64,000 nt of DNA from Zeimonas sediminis (lineage in GTDB: Bacteria > Pseudomonadota > Gammaproteobacteria > Burkholderiales > Burkholderiaceae_E), in assembly GCF_023721795.1 (NCBI RefSeq), contig NZ_JAMQYE010000001.1, positions 372,001 through 436,000 on the forward strand, in the 5' to 3' direction. Below the pieces are notes generated by a model. The model worked only from the letters and a program-made list of their open reading frames with translations. It was not told the origin of the DNA and ran no database searches. This document shows, piece after piece, positions 28,746 through 38,531 of this stretch (position 1 is its first letter; every line of letters starts with the position of its first letter). The translations under genes and the position numbers were made by a program.

Positions 28746-29275
28746 GCGGGGCGCCGGACCGGGCCGCGGCCGGGCGGCGCGCCGGGGCCGGCGAGTCGGC
28801 TTCGCTTGCCGCGGCGACGATCCGCTGCGGCGACTGGGCGAGCCTGCGCGACGCGGCGGCGGCGGTGCGCACCGCGGTCTTCATCGTCGAGCAGCGCATT
28901 CCGCCCGAGCTCGAATGGGACGAGGACGACCCGGTCTCGGTGCACTGCGTGGCCTTCGTCGACGGCGAGCCGGCGGCCACCGGGCGCCTGCTGCCGGACG
29001 GCCGGATCGGCCGGATGGCGGTGCTGTCGGCGAGGCGGGCGCAGGGGCTGGGCGGCGAGATCCTCGAGCGGCTGGTCGCGGTGGCGGCCGAGCGCGGGCA
29101 CGCCCAGGTGCGCCTGAGCGCGCAGTGCCATGCCGAGGGCTTCTACCGGTGCCACGGCTTCGAGCCCGACGGCGCGGTCTTCGACGACGCGGGCATCCCG
29201 CACCTGCCGATGCGGCGAGCCCTGGCGCAGGCCGAGGGGCCGGGCGATCCGAAAGGGGGCGGCTCGAGCGGATGA
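28742..29275 (+). CDS. GNAT family N-acetyltransferase
   Basis: 177 residues. N-terminal 25 residues are Ala/Gly-rich; the GNAT fold follows with VRTAVFIVEQ, the acetyl-CoA-binding loop RRAQGLGGEIL and a C-terminal GFYRCHGF. ElaA-like in layout. Last gene of the overlapping run that begins at 25199. Confidence 0.87.
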   Translation: MSGAPDRAAAGRRAGAGESASLAAATIRCGDWASLRDAAAAVRTAVFIVEQRIPPELEWDEDDPVSVHCVAFVDGEPAATGRLLPDGRIGRMAVLSARRAQGLGGEILERLVAVAAERGHAQVRLSAQCHAEGFYRCHGFEPDGAVFDDAGIPHLPMRRALAQAEGPGDPKGGGSSG

Positions 29276-29291
29276 CCTCCGCTCGCGATCC

Positions 29292-30086
29292 TCAGCGCTC
29301 GTCCAGCGCGAAGGCGGCGCGCGATTCGCGCACCGGAGCGTCGCCGTCGGCCGACCAGGTCCGCTCGACGAACTCGACCCGCCCGTCGTGGCCGACCAGC
29401 ACCAGCGTGGACGCCCGGGTGCCGTAGCCGTCGCCGCGTATCAGCGCCGGCGCGAGCAGCCGCTCGCGCGCCAGGCCGACGCCGGTGTCGGGCAGCTCGG
29501 CGTCGTCGGGGATGGCGCGGTCGGCCAGCGCCTCGAACAGCGGTCGCTCGGTCGCCGCGTCGTCGAGCGACGCGGCGACCCGTTCCCTGAGCCGGCGGAC
29601 CTTGGGCCAGTCGGTGTCCAGCAGGTGATTGGAGACCGCGTGCACGCCGGGTTCGATCGCGGCCGGTACGTGCGATGCCCGATTGGACACGTAGCGCGCT
29701 CGCGGCGCCCGAGAGTCCTGCCGGCCGCCGAGATCGAACAGCAGCAGGTTGAAGCCCGACCACTGGCCGGCTTGCGCCGCCACGGCGCTCGCCCAGTCGT
29801 CGATGTCCTCGCTCGCGCCGACGAAGCCGGCGACCAGCTCGCCGCGCGAGCGCGGGCCCGGCGCGGCCCCGGGCTCGCGGAAGTTCGTGACCACGGCGAG
29901 TCGCCCGCGTCGGTCGAGCGCGAGCCAGCTGCCGCCGGCCTCGAGGTCGCGCCCGCCGAACACGCCGGGCGAGTCCGGCCACCAGGCGGCCGGCGCCGCG
30001 GGGCGGGCATGGAATTCGTCGCGGTTGCCGGCCAGCACCAGCCGCCAGCGCGGGTGGGCGAGCCAGGCGAAACCGATCAGGCACAT
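29292..30086 (-). CDS. NRDE (TANGO2-like) family protein
   Basis: 264 residues. Begins MCLIGFAW with the invariant Cys2 and carries the name-giving NRDE in LAGNRDEFHARP (about 19-30), as in TANGO2/NRDE proteins. The fold suggests an N-terminal nucleophile hydrolase. Function in bacteria is not settled. It overlaps nothing but lies 4 bp after the DUF4936 gene on the same strand. Confidence 0.9.
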   Translation of the reverse strand: MCLIGFAWLAHPRWRLVLAGNRDEFHARPAAPAAWWPDSPGVFGGRDLEAGGSWLALDRRGRLAVVTNFREPGAAPGPRSRGELVAGFVGASEDIDDWASAVAAQAGQWSGFNLLLFDLGGRQDSRAPRARYVSNRASHVPAAIEPGVHAVSNHLLDTDWPKVRRLRERVAASLDDAATERPLFEALADRAIPDDAELPDTGVGLARERLLAPALIRGDGYGTRASTLVLVGHDGRVEFVERTWSADGDAPVRESRAAFALDER

Positions 30087-30090
30087 CGCT

Positions 30091-30426
30091 TCAGCGCTCC
30101 CCGCCCAGCCATGCGAAGGACTCGACGTGCGCCTCGCCCTGCATCAGCGAGGGCAGGCCGGCGCTGCCGATCGCCTTGTGCAGGCGGTAGAGCAGGGCGT
30201 CGTAGCGCTCGGCCGGCACCGGCCCTGCGTCGAGCATCCAGGTCCGGTAGGGACGGTCTTCGTCGTGCCGGTGGCCGATGCGCGCGGCAGCGTCCGGGGA
30301 GATCGCGTCGACGACCCGGGCGAGGGCGCCGCGGACCGCCTCGTCGCTGGCGGGGTCGGCGCGGAACCAGAGCATCGCCGACACGCGCGTGGCATCGCCC
30401 GCCGACGTGACCGCGCCCTCGTTCAT
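30091..30426 (-). CDS. DUF4936 family protein
   Basis: 111 residues. A small protein with SAMLWFRADP near the start and RTWMLDAGP in the middle, the pattern of DUF4936 proteins next to ygfZ in betaproteobacteria. Its start overlaps the ygfZ stop by 4 bp. No function is known. Confidence 0.8.
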   Translation of the reverse strand: MNEGAVTSAGDATRVSAMLWFRADPASDEAVRGALARVVDAISPDAAARIGHRHDEDRPYRTWMLDAGPVPAERYDALLYRLHKAIGSAGLPSLMQGEAHVESFAWLGGER

Positions 30427-31589
30427 TGGGCGGCGGCCGGCGCGTCGGCTTCGAGCGGCAGCGGATAGGGCATCGGCAGGGGCTCCAGCGCGCGGCCGTC
30501 GGCGGCGCGCAGCCGTCCCTGCCGGGCCTCGTCGATCAGCGCTTCGTGCAGCACGACAAGGCCCGCCCCGTCGGGCGCCGGGGCGCTGGCCACCACCATG
30601 CCGGCCGGCTCGGCTGCGCCCTCGACCAGCAGGTCGGCGCCCGGCGCGGGCGCGGAGCCCGGCTCGCCGGCCAGCCTGGAGACGAAACTGCGCCGCTTCG
30701 GCTTGCCGCGATAGTGCATCCGGGCGACAACCTCCTGGCCCGGGTAGCAGCCCTTTCGGAAACTGACGCCGCCGATCAGCTCCCAGTTGACCGACTGGGG
30801 CACGAAGCTCTCGCTGGTGGCCGGCACGATCCGCGGCTCGCCGGCGAGGATTTCGCCGGCGCGCCACCAGGAAGACGAGGCCGGGGCGAGCCGCGCGGCC
30901 AGCCGGCGCCAGGTCTCGCCCAGCGTGTTCGAAGCCACGACCAGCCACCAGCGGGGGCCGATGCCCCCGACCGCCGGAAAACCGATCGCGAGCGGCCCGC
31001 CATCGCCGGCGCTCGCGCAGCGCATCGGCGCCGGCGGCTCCACGCCGAGCTCGCGCAGCGCGTCGGCCGCCGGCTCCCCGGTCAGCCCGAGGATCGCGAA
31101 CGCATTCGACGCATCCTCGACCTTCGCCTTGGCCCGCAGCACGAACATCGACAGCCGCTTGCGCAACGGCTCGGCGAGCGGCCGCGACACCGCGAAGCGA
31201 AGGGCCTCGCCGTCGCGCCAGAGCGGGCCCGCTGCCAGCAGCCGGCCCTTCGGCGTGCAGTAGCCGTTCCAGCGGACCTCGTCGGCAGCCTGCGCCGCGA
31301 CGTCGTTGGTGGTCTGGCCCTGCAGGAAGCTCACCGCGTCGGCCCCCGAGACCGACACCAGCCCCCAGTCGGCCAGCAGCGCGACGCGGCCGACCCCGGC
31401 GAGGGCAGTGGCCGGCGCGTCGCCGGCGGCGGTGGACGGGTCGCCGGCGGCGACAGGCGAGTCGCCGGCCGGTTGCGTCGGAAACTCGGCCTGCGGGCCG
31501 TGCGGATCGTCGCGAAAGCTCGCGCCGCACTGCGCGATCGCGTCGCGCACCGCGGATTCGTCGTAGGAAGGGGTCAGGATGCTGGTCAT
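30423..31589 (-). CDS. ygfZ: folate-binding protein YgfZ (GcvT-like)
   Basis: 388 residues. The family motif KGCYPGQE with its essential Cys lies near 277. YgfZ uses tetrahydrofolate to support assembly or repair of certain Fe-S enzymes. An unusual Ala/Gly/Asp-rich insertion occurs at about 40-65 (repeats of AAGDxP type). Divergent from mltG. Confidence 0.93.
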   Translation of the reverse strand: MTSILTPSYDESAVRDAIAQCGASFRDDPHGPQAEFPTQPAGDSPVAAGDPSTAAGDAPATALAGVGRVALLADWGLVSVSGADAVSFLQGQTTNDVAAQAADEVRWNGYCTPKGRLLAAGPLWRDGEALRFAVSRPLAEPLRKRLSMFVLRAKAKVEDASNAFAILGLTGEPAADALRELGVEPPAPMRCASAGDGGPLAIGFPAVGGIGPRWWLVVASNTLGETWRRLAARLAPASSSWWRAGEILAGEPRIVPATSESFVPQSVNWELIGGVSFRKGCYPGQEVVARMHYRGKPKRRSFVSRLAGEPGSAPAPGADLLVEGAAEPAGMVVASAPAPDGAGLVVLHEALIDEARQGRLRAADGRALEPLPMPYPLPLEADAPAAAQ

Positions 31590-31647
31590 CGGTGGTGGCC
31601 CTGCTGTCAGGATTTATTATAGGGAGCTGTCGTAGTCCTCCCCGCCG
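31590..31647. promoter_or_regulatory. ygfZ / mltG divergent promoter region
   Basis: 58 bp separate the two starts. The AT-rich core GATTTATTATAGG gives TATAAT on the minus strand (31616-31621) and TATTAT on the plus strand (31615-31620). -35 matches are poor on both sides. Confidence 0.45.
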
Positions 31648-32646
31648 ATGCCCAGACTCAAGACCCTGTTGATCCTCGCCGTGTCGGCGGTCGCCGCGCT
31701 GCTCGCGGCCGGCTGGTACGCCTTCGAGCGGCACACGGTGCCGATGCCCGAGGGCGCGGTGCGGGTGCTGGTGCCCAAGGGCGCGAACGTGCGCTCGGCG
31801 GCCGCGGCGCTGCGCGAGCGCGGCATCGAGGTGTCGCCGACGCTGATGCTGCTGCGCTACCGACTGCGCGGGCTCGACGGGCAGCTGAAGGCCGGCACTT
31901 ACGAGTTCGCTTCCCCGCAGACGATCGACTCGCTGCTCGACAAGATGGTCTCGGGCGACACGGTCGTCGAGACGATCCGCTTCATCGAGGGCTGGACCTT
32001 CCGGCAGATGCGCGCGGCGATCGACGCGCATCCGGAGCTGCAGCGAGACACCGCGGGCCTTTCCGACGCGGAGGTCCTGAAGCGCATCGGCGCGGAGGAA
32101 AGTCACCCGGAGGGCCTGTTCATGCCGGAAACCTACCGGTTCTCGCCCGGCGTGAGCGACCTGGAGATCTACCGCCAGGCCTACCGGCTGATGAAGCGAA
32201 AGCTGTCGGAGGCCTGGGAACGACGGCAGCCCGACCTGCCGATCGACAGCCCCTATGCGGCGCTGGTGCTCGCCTCGATCGTCGAGAAGGAGACCGGCAA
32301 GCCCGAGGAGCGTCCGAAGATCGCGGCGGTCTTCGTCAACCGGCTGCGGATCGGCATGATGCTGCAGAGCGACCCGACCACGATCTACGGTCTCGGGGAT
32401 CGATTCGACGGCAACCTGCGCAAGCGTGACCTGCAGGCCGACACGCCGTACAACACCTACACCCGCGGCGGCCTGCCGCCCACGCCGATCGCGCTGCCCG
32501 GCCTGGCCTCGATCGAGGCGGTGCTCGCGCCGGCCGACATCAAGGCGCTGTACTTCGTCTCGCGGGGCGACGGGACCAGCGAGTTCTCGAACAACCTCGC
32601 CGATCACAACCGGGCGGTGGCCCGCTACCAACTGGGGCGCAAGTGA
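31648..32646 (+). CDS. mltG: endolytic peptidoglycan transglycosylase MltG
   Basis: 332 residues. One N-terminal membrane anchor (about 5-25), a LysM-like part, then the YceG domain with the catalytic Glu in ASIVEKETG (about 213) and [25 protein letters not shown]. Cleaves nascent glycan strands and ends their growth. First gene of the widely conserved mltG-tmk-holB-pilZ-tatD block. Confidence 0.95.
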   Translation: MPRLKTLLILAVSAVAALLAAGWYAFERHTVPMPEGAVRVLVPKGANVRSAAAALRERGIEVSPTLMLLRYRLRGLDGQLKAGTYEFASPQTIDSLLDKMVSGDTVVETIRFIEGWTFRQMRAAIDAHPELQRDTAGLSDAEVLKRIGAEESHPEGLFMPETYRFSPGVSDLEIYRQAYRLMKRKLSEAWERRQPDLPIDSPYAALVLASIVEKETGKPEERPKIAAVFVNRLRIGMMLQSDPTTIYGLGDRFDGNLRKRDLQADTPYNTYTRGGLPPTPIALPGLASIEAVLAPADIKALYFVSRGDGTSEFSNNLADHNRAVARYQLGRK

Positions 32647-32683
32647 GAGCCGGGGCGCAGGCGCAGGCAAGGCGCGGGAAGGC

Positions 32684-33295
32684 ATGAGCGGTCGCTTCGT
32701 CACCTTCGAGGGCATCGACGGCGCCGGCAAGAGCACGCACGTCGACTGGTACGTCGAGCGGCTGAAGGCCCGGGGGATCGACGCGATCCGCAGCCGCGAG
32801 CCCGGCGGCACGCCGCTCGCCGAGCGCTTGCGCGAGTTGCTGCTGACCCAGCCGATGTCGATGGACACCGAGCTGATGCTGATGTTCGCGGCGCGCCGCG
32901 ATCACCTCGAACGGCTGATCCGGCCGGCGCTCGCGGCCGGGAAATGGGTGGTCTGCGACCGCTTCACCGACTCCACCTGGGCCTACCAGGGCGGCGGGCG
33001 GCGCGGGCCGGCCGAGCGGATCGCGTGGCTCGAGGCCTGGGTCCACGGCGACCTGCAACCCGACCGGACCTACCTGTTCGACCTGCCGGCCGGCATGGCC
33101 GCGCAGCGAAGGGCGGCCGCGCGCGACGCCGACCGCTTCGAGCGCGAGGACGAGGCCTTCTTCGAGCGGGTTCGCGAGGCCTATCGGGGGCGCGCCGGGC
33201 AGGCGCCCGAGCGCTTCCGGCTGATCGACGGCCGCCTGCCGATCGAGGATATTCGAAAAATACTCGAAGAAGACATCGCAAGTATCGGAAATTGA
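32684..33295 (+). CDS. tmk: thymidylate kinase
   Basis: 203 residues. P-loop GIDGAGKST (10-18), [15 protein letters not shown] for substrate binding and the LID around [11 protein letters not shown]. Phosphorylates dTMP to dTDP. Its stop is followed directly by the holB start (TGA then ATG). Confidence 0.96.
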   Translation: MSGRFVTFEGIDGAGKSTHVDWYVERLKARGIDAIRSREPGGTPLAERLRELLLTQPMSMDTELMLMFAARRDHLERLIRPALAAGKWVVCDRFTDSTWAYQGGGRRGPAERIAWLEAWVHGDLQPDRTYLFDLPAGMAAQRRAAARDADRFEREDEAFFERVREAYRGRAGQAPERFRLIDGRLPIEDIRKILEEDIASIGN

Positions 33296-34363
33296 ATGAT
33301 TTATCCGTGGCATGAAGAAATCTTTCTTCGGCTGGTCGGAAGCGGCGGCCGGCGTCATCACGCCCTGCTGCTGAGCGGGCCGGCCGGCACCGGAAAGGCC
33401 GAGCTCGCGATGGAACTGGCCCGTGCGCGGCTGTGCGAAAGCCCGGCGGCGAGCGGAGCCGCGTGCGGGCGCTGCGATGCCTGCGGCTGGTTCGATGCCG
33501 GCAACCACCCCGACTTCAGGCTGCTGGCGCCCGCCGGCGACGAGCGGTCAGCCGCGGACGGCGAGGAGCCGGCGCCCGGCGCCGCGGAAAAGGGCGGCAA
33601 GGGCCGCGGCGGCAAGGCCTCGCGCGAGATCAAGGTCGAGCAGGTGCGCGCGCTCGATGGTTTCCTCGACGTCGGCGCGCACCGGGGCGGGCAGAGGGTG
33701 ATCGTCGTCGATCCGGCCGACGCGATGAACGCGGTGGCCGCCAACGCACTGCTCAAGCGCCTGGAAGAGCCTCCGCCCGAGACCGGCTTCATCCTGGTGG
33801 CGAGCCGTCCGGCGGCCTTGCTGGCGACGATCCGCTCGCGCTGCCGAAAGGTTTCGCTGCCGCTGCCGCCGGCCGCGAAGGCGCTCGCGTGGCTGGTCGC
33901 CGAGACCGGCGGCTCGACCGAGCAGGCCGGGCTGTGGCTCGCGGCGGCCGGCGGCGCACCGCTCCAGGCGCGCCGCCTGGCGATGGACGGCGACGCCGCG
34001 GTGTACAGGCGGGTCGTCGATGCCTTCGCCGGCCTGCCCGAGACTGGTATCGTAGCGACGGCCGATGCGTTGAACGGCGTAGAGCCGCCCGACTGGGCCG
34101 GCGCCGCGCAGACCTGGGCGGCCGATCTCGCCAGGGTGCGCGCCGGGGCTCTGCCGCGGCGGCACGTCGACCGGGTCGAGCGCCTGCGCCGCGTGGCGGC
34201 CGGCACGACGCTGGAGCGCCTGGCCGGGCTCGAGGCCAGGCTCCGGGCGCTGCCGCGCGAGGCCTCGCACCCGCTGAACGCGCGCCTGCTTCTCGAGGAC
34301 GTGCTGCTCGATTACCTTCGCGCGCTGGCAGTGCCGCAGCGCGGCCGACCGAGGACTGGCTGA
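33296..34363 (+). CDS. holB: DNA polymerase III subunit delta prime
   Basis: 355 residues. AAA+ clamp-loader subunit: LLSGPAGTGKAE near 24-35, zinc cysteines in CESPAASGAACGRCDAC, sensor-1 region VIVVDPADAMN, and the RSRCRKV block. A Lys/Gly-rich insertion (about 90-108) precedes EIKVEQVRAL. Part of the tmk-holB-pilZ-tatD block. Confidence 0.93.
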   Translation: MIYPWHEEIFLRLVGSGGRRHHALLLSGPAGTGKAELAMELARARLCESPAASGAACGRCDACGWFDAGNHPDFRLLAPAGDERSAADGEEPAPGAAEKGGKGRGGKASREIKVEQVRALDGFLDVGAHRGGQRVIVVDPADAMNAVAANALLKRLEEPPPETGFILVASRPAALLATIRSRCRKVSLPLPPAAKALAWLVAETGGSTEQAGLWLAAAGGAPLQARRLAMDGDAAVYRRVVDAFAGLPETGIVATADALNGVEPPDWAGAAQTWAADLARVRAGALPRRHVDRVERLRRVAAGTTLERLAGLEARLRALPREASHPLNARLLLEDVLLDYLRALAVPQRGRPRTG

Positions 34364-34368
34364 TCACG

Positions 34369-34746
34369 ATGAGCAACGAACCGTCACCGAACACCGCGAT
34401 CGGCGGAGGCGCCCGGCCCGGCGTCATCCAGCTGTCGATCAAGGAGAAGGCGGCGCTGTACGCCGCGTACATGCCCTTCATCGACGGGGGCGGACTGTTC
34501 GTGCCCACCACCCGTCCTGCCAGCCTCGGCGACGAGATCTACCTGATCCTGCAGCTGATCGACGACCCGAACCGGATGCCGGTCACCGGCAAGGTCGTCT
34601 GGATCACCCCGGCCGGCACGCCGGGGCGCCAGCAGGGGCTGGGCATCCAGTTCTCGAAGGACGAGGCCGGCGCCCAGGTCCGCGACCGGATCGAGACGCT
34701 GCTCGGCGGCGCGATGAAGGCCAATCGTCCGACCCATAGCCTCTGA
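34369..34746 (+). CDS. pilZ: type IV pilus PilZ domain protein
   Basis: 125 residues. The core IQLSIKEKAALYAAYMPFI and GKVVWITPAG plus the ending NRPTHSL closely follow the founding PilZ protein of Pseudomonas, which also lies between holB and tatD. That class lacks the RxxxR motif and does not bind c-di-GMP; none is seen here. Acts in pilus assembly by contacting the PilB ATPase and FimX in known systems. Overlaps tatD by 1 bp. Confidence 0.93.
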   Translation: MSNEPSPNTAIGGGARPGVIQLSIKEKAALYAAYMPFIDGGGLFVPTTRPASLGDEIYLILQLIDDPNRMPVTGKVVWITPAGTPGRQQGLGIQFSKDEAGAQVRDRIETLLGGAMKANRPTHSL

Positions 34747-35537
34747 TGTTCGTAGATTCCCACTGCCACCTGGACTTCCCCGGGCTGGCCGAGCGCCTCG
34801 ACGACGTCCTCGAGAACATGGCCGCCAACGACGTCGGCCGCGCCTTGTGCATCAGCGTCACGCTGCCCGACTTCCCGCGGGTGCTGGCGCTGGCCGAGCG
34901 CGATGCGCGGCTGCACGCGTCGGTCGGCGTGCATCCGGACTCCGAAGACACCGAGGAGCCCGATGCCGAGACGCTGGTCCGGCTCGCCGATCACCCGAAG
35001 ATCGTCGCGATCGGGGAAACCGGGCTCGACTACTACCGCGAGCCGCGCGACGATCCCGATGCCTGCCGCAGGTTGCGCGAGCGGCAGCAGCAGCGCTTTC
35101 GCGCCCACATCCGCGCGGCCCGGCAGACCGGCAAGCCGCTGGTCGTGCACACCCGCTCGGCCTCGGCCGACACGATCCGCCTGCTGCGGGAAGAGGGCGC
35201 CGATGCCTGCGGTGGCGTGCTGCACTGCTTCACCGAGGACTGGGAGACCGCCAGGGCCGGACTGGACCTCGGCTTCTACGTTTCCTTCTCCGGCATCGTG
35301 ACCTTCCGCAACGCCGAGCCGCTGCGCGAGGTGGCGGCCCGGGTGCCGATCGAGCGCATGCTGATCGAGACCGATTCGCCCTATCTGGCGCCGGTGCCGT
35401 TTCGCGGCAAGACGAACGAGCCGGCCTTCGTCCGCTATGTGGCCGAGCGGATCGCCGAGCTCAAGGGCTTGCCCCTCGCGCAGGTTGCCGAGAGAACGAC
35501 GGAAAATTATTTTCGTCTTTTCAAGATCTTGAACTAG
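34746..35537 (+). CDS. tatD: TatD family metal-dependent deoxyribonuclease
   Basis: 263 residues. Metal ligands in DSHCHLDFP at the N-terminus, Glu in AIGETGLDYY, His in VVHTRSA and GVLHCFTED, and Asp in LIETDSPYLAP. A 3'-5' exonuclease linked to DNA repair and quality control. The C-terminal part drops in G+C near the stop (GAAAATTATTTTC). Confidence 0.95.
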   Translation: MFVDSHCHLDFPGLAERLDDVLENMAANDVGRALCISVTLPDFPRVLALAERDARLHASVGVHPDSEDTEEPDAETLVRLADHPKIVAIGETGLDYYREPRDDPDACRRLRERQQQRFRAHIRAARQTGKPLVVHTRSASADTIRLLREEGADACGGVLHCFTEDWETARAGLDLGFYVSFSGIVTFRNAEPLREVAARVPIERMLIETDSPYLAPVPFRGKTNEPAFVRYVAERIAELKGLPLAQVAERTTENYFRLFKILN

Positions 35538-35544
35538 ATTTCTG

Positions 35545-36750
35545 ATGTCGATTCTTGGACTTGTCGATCGGCGTTCCGGCTGCCCTCCGACGCGGCCCGG
35601 CGGCGCTGCCGCAGCGGTGCGGCGGCGCTCGATCGCGTCCGCGCTCGTCTTCGCGCTGGTCGCCGCCTGCGCGGCCTGCCTGCTGCCCGGGGTCGGCACC
35701 GCCTGGGCGCAGTCCTCCGGCCCGGCCGCCTCCCAGGGTTTCTGGGAAGCGATCCGGCTCGACGACGTGAAGGCGATGGAGACCGAGATGCTGCGTGGCT
35801 CGAGCGCGAACGCGGTCCACCCGGAATTCGGGCCGGCGATCGTCGTTGCCGCGCGCGAGCGCTCCCCCAGGGCGCTCGCCTACCTCGCGCGACTGGCCGG
35901 CACCCGGATCGACGCGACCAACCGGGGCGACGAGACCGCGCTGATGCTGGTCGCGCTGCAGGGGGACCTGACGAGCGCGCGTCTGCTGGTGCAACGCGGC
36001 GCCGAGGTCAACCGGCCCGGCTGGACGCCGCTGCACTATGCCGCGTCCGGGGGGCATCTAGAGATGATCCGCTTCCTGCTCGACGAGAACGCCTACATCG
36101 ATGCGCAGTCTCCGAACCGCACGACGCCGCTCATGATGGCCGCTCGCCAGAAGCACACGAACGCGGTCCGCCTGCTGGTCGAGGCCGGCGCCGACCCCAC
36201 CCAGCGCAACGAGGCGGGACTGGGCGCGATCGAGTACATGGAGCGGCATGGCGAGACCGAACAGGTACGCTGGCTCAAGGAGCGGGCGGCCGAGTTCGAG
36301 CGCCGCTACGGCACGATCGAACGGCCTCGGACGGCGCCTGCGCAAGCGGAGGGCGTGCCGCCGGCCGCTCAGCCGAAGCCGCAGGCCGCGCCGGCGGCGC
36401 CAGCCACGACAGCCCCGGCGCCTCGCGCGGCTCCGCCGGCTTCGGCACCTCGCGCGGCGCCGCCGGCCCCGGCGGGCGGCGCCGCAGCCGGGGTCGCGGT
36501 CCGCCCGGTGTCGCCGCCTGCCGCGGAAGCGCTGCCGCCCCCGAGCGAGCTGGCCGTGCCGGTCCCGCCGATCGAACCGGCGGCTCCGGCTCCTGCCACG
36601 CCGTCTTCTCGCCGGGAGTCCCCGGCGCCGATCGAACCGTCGCGCGCGCTGCAGCCTGCGAAGGGTGCGACGCCCCTGCGGGCCGCGCCGCAGCAGGCGC
36701 CGATCCGGTCTTCGCAGCCCGTTCCCCCCCTGCCCGGCATGCGCGATTGA
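35545..36750 (+). CDS. secreted ankyrin-repeat protein with Pro/Ala-rich tail
   Basis: 401 residues. An export signal sits at about 28-56 (hydrophobic stretch ending AWAQ). Four to five ankyrin repeats occupy about 65-230: TALMLVALQGDLTSARLLV, TPLHYAASGGHLEMIRFLL and TPLMMAARQKHTNAVRLLV are clear. From about 255 to the end the chain is low-complexity, rich in Ala, Pro and Gln. Likely a periplasmic protein-protein interaction factor. Start choice is uncertain because no good ribosome site precedes 35545. Confidence 0.85.
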   Translation: MSILGLVDRRSGCPPTRPGGAAAAVRRRSIASALVFALVAACAACLLPGVGTAWAQSSGPAASQGFWEAIRLDDVKAMETEMLRGSSANAVHPEFGPAIVVAARERSPRALAYLARLAGTRIDATNRGDETALMLVALQGDLTSARLLVQRGAEVNRPGWTPLHYAASGGHLEMIRFLLDENAYIDAQSPNRTTPLMMAARQKHTNAVRLLVEAGADPTQRNEAGLGAIEYMERHGETEQVRWLKERAAEFERRYGTIERPRTAPAQAEGVPPAAQPKPQAAPAAPATTAPAPRAAPPASAPRAAPPAPAGGAAAGVAVRPVSPPAAEALPPPSELAVPVPPIEPAAPAPATPSSRRESPAPIEPSRALQPAKGATPLRAAPQQAPIRSSQPVPPLPGMRD

Positions 36751-38492
36751 TGGCCACGCCCTCCGAAGCGACCTTCGAGGTCGCGATCGCCGGCGGCGGT
36801 CCGGTCGGCCTGATGCTGGCGATCGAACTCGGCCGGCGCGGCGTGCGAACCCTGCTGCTCAACGATCGGCCCGACACTTCGCCGCACCCGCAGGCCAACG
36901 CCACGCAGGCGCGGACCATGGAGCACTACCGCCGGCTGGGTTTCGCCGACCGGATCCGCGCCACCGGCCTGCCGCCCGACTACCCGACCGACATCTGCTA
37001 CTTCACCCGCTACGCGAAGCACGAGCTGGCGCGTTTCTCGCTGCCGTCCTCGCGCGACGCCCGGGCGATCGTCAGGCAGCTCGGCGGGTCCTGGAGCGCG
37101 GCCGAGTTGCCGCACCGGGGTTCGCAGATGTTCATCGAACGGGTGCTGCTCGACGAAGCGGGAAAGCTGCCTTCGGTGTCGCTTCGCTTCGGCTGGCGGT
37201 TGGCCGATTTCGAGCAGCGGGGCGACACCGTGGTCCTGGCGGCGGAACCGGTCGCCGGGGCGGCCATCGCCGGGTCGGCCGGGTCGGCTTCCGTCGCGAC
37301 GGAAGCCCCTGGGCCGCAGCGCTTCGAGGCCGCCTGGCTGGTCGCCTGCGACGGCGCCCGAAGCGGAGTGCGCCGCGCGCTGGGCATCGGCTGGACCGGC
37401 GAGACCGGCGTGCAGCGTGATTTCATGGGCGGCAGGATGATGGCGATGTACTTCCGCTCGCCCGACCTGTACGCGCGGATCGCCCGCCCGCCGGCCTGGA
37501 TGTACTGGACCTTCAACGCCGGTCGCCGCAGCTTCATGGCGGCGATCGACGGGGTCGACGCCTTCGTGTTCCACACCCAGCTTCGCGAGGGCGAGGATCC
37601 GGACCGGATCGACGACGAGATGCTGAAGGCGATGTTCTTCGAGACGCTCGGCGACCGCTGCCGGGTCGAGCTGCTGTCGCGCTCGTCCTGGCTCGCCGGA
37701 CATGCGCTGGTCGCCGAACGCCTGCGCGATGGCCGCGTCTTCCTCGCCGGCGATGCCGCCCACCTGTTCACGCCGACCGGCGGCCTCGGCTACAACACCG
37801 GGGTCGAGGACGCGGTGAACCTCGGCTGGAAGCTCGCCGCGGTGATCCGCGACGGCGCGCCGCCTGCGCTTCTCGAAAGCTACGAGGCAGAGCGCAGGCC
37901 GGCCGCGATCCGCAACACCGGCTACGCCCGCGGCTTCGCCGACTCGATCGGCCTGTACCGGCCGGCCGAGGGGCTCGAGGACGAGGGCCCGCGCGGCGAG
38001 ACGCTGCGCCGCGAGGCCGGCGAGCGGCTGCTCGCGCACGCCAGGGCCGAGTTCAACATCCCGGGCATCACCTTCGGCACCCGCTACGACGGCTCGCCGA
38101 TCGTCGCGCCCGACGGCGAGGCGCCGCCGCCGGATCGCGCGGATGCCTACGTGCCGACCTCGATTCCTGGCGGGCGGGCGCCGCATGCGTGGCTGCCCGA
38201 CGGCGCGTCGCTGTTCGACCGGTTCGGCTTCGGCTTCACGCTGCTCGAGGTCGCGCACGACGGGCGCGAACCGGTGCGCGACGCGCCCGGCGGGGAAGGG
38301 CTGGCGGTGCCAGCACTCCACGTTCCAGGCTTGAAGCACCTGCAGATCGACGGCGACGAGGCGCGGGCCGCCGGCCTGGAGGGCCTCTATCCGCGCCGCT
38401 ACACGCTGATCCGCCCCGACCAGGTCGTCGCCTGGCGCGGCGACGATCTGCCCGGCGACGTGCGCCCCCTGATGTACGGCCCCGCCTGCTGA
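36750..38492 (+). CDS. FAD-dependent aromatic hydroxylase (PheA/TfdB family)
   Basis: 580 residues. Rossmann motif AGGGPVGLMLAIELGRRG near 9-26, DG motif ACDGARSGVR, and GD motif FLAGDAAHLFTPTGGLGYNTG. The C-terminal thioredoxin-like domain of the family is present but short. Group A flavin monooxygenases hydroxylate phenols or related aromatics with NADPH. Start taken as ATG 36750, overlapping the ankyrin gene stop by 1 bp. Confidence 0.88.
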   Translation: MATPSEATFEVAIAGGGPVGLMLAIELGRRGVRTLLLNDRPDTSPHPQANATQARTMEHYRRLGFADRIRATGLPPDYPTDICYFTRYAKHELARFSLPSSRDARAIVRQLGGSWSAAELPHRGSQMFIERVLLDEAGKLPSVSLRFGWRLADFEQRGDTVVLAAEPVAGAAIAGSAGSASVATEAPGPQRFEAAWLVACDGARSGVRRALGIGWTGETGVQRDFMGGRMMAMYFRSPDLYARIARPPAWMYWTFNAGRRSFMAAIDGVDAFVFHTQLREGEDPDRIDDEMLKAMFFETLGDRCRVELLSRSSWLAGHALVAERLRDGRVFLAGDAAHLFTPTGGLGYNTGVEDAVNLGWKLAAVIRDGAPPALLESYEAERRPAAIRNTGYARGFADSIGLYRPAEGLEDEGPRGETLRREAGERLLAHARAEFNIPGITFGTRYDGSPIVAPDGEAPPPDRADAYVPTSIPGGRAPHAWLPDGASLFDRFGFGFTLLEVAHDGREPVRDAPGGEGLAVPALHVPGLKHLQIDGDEARAAGLEGLYPRRYTLIRPDQVVAWRGDDLPGDVRPLMYGPAC

Positions 38493-38531
38493 GCCCGGGT
38501 AAGCCGACTCGACGATTCGCGACCGCAGACG

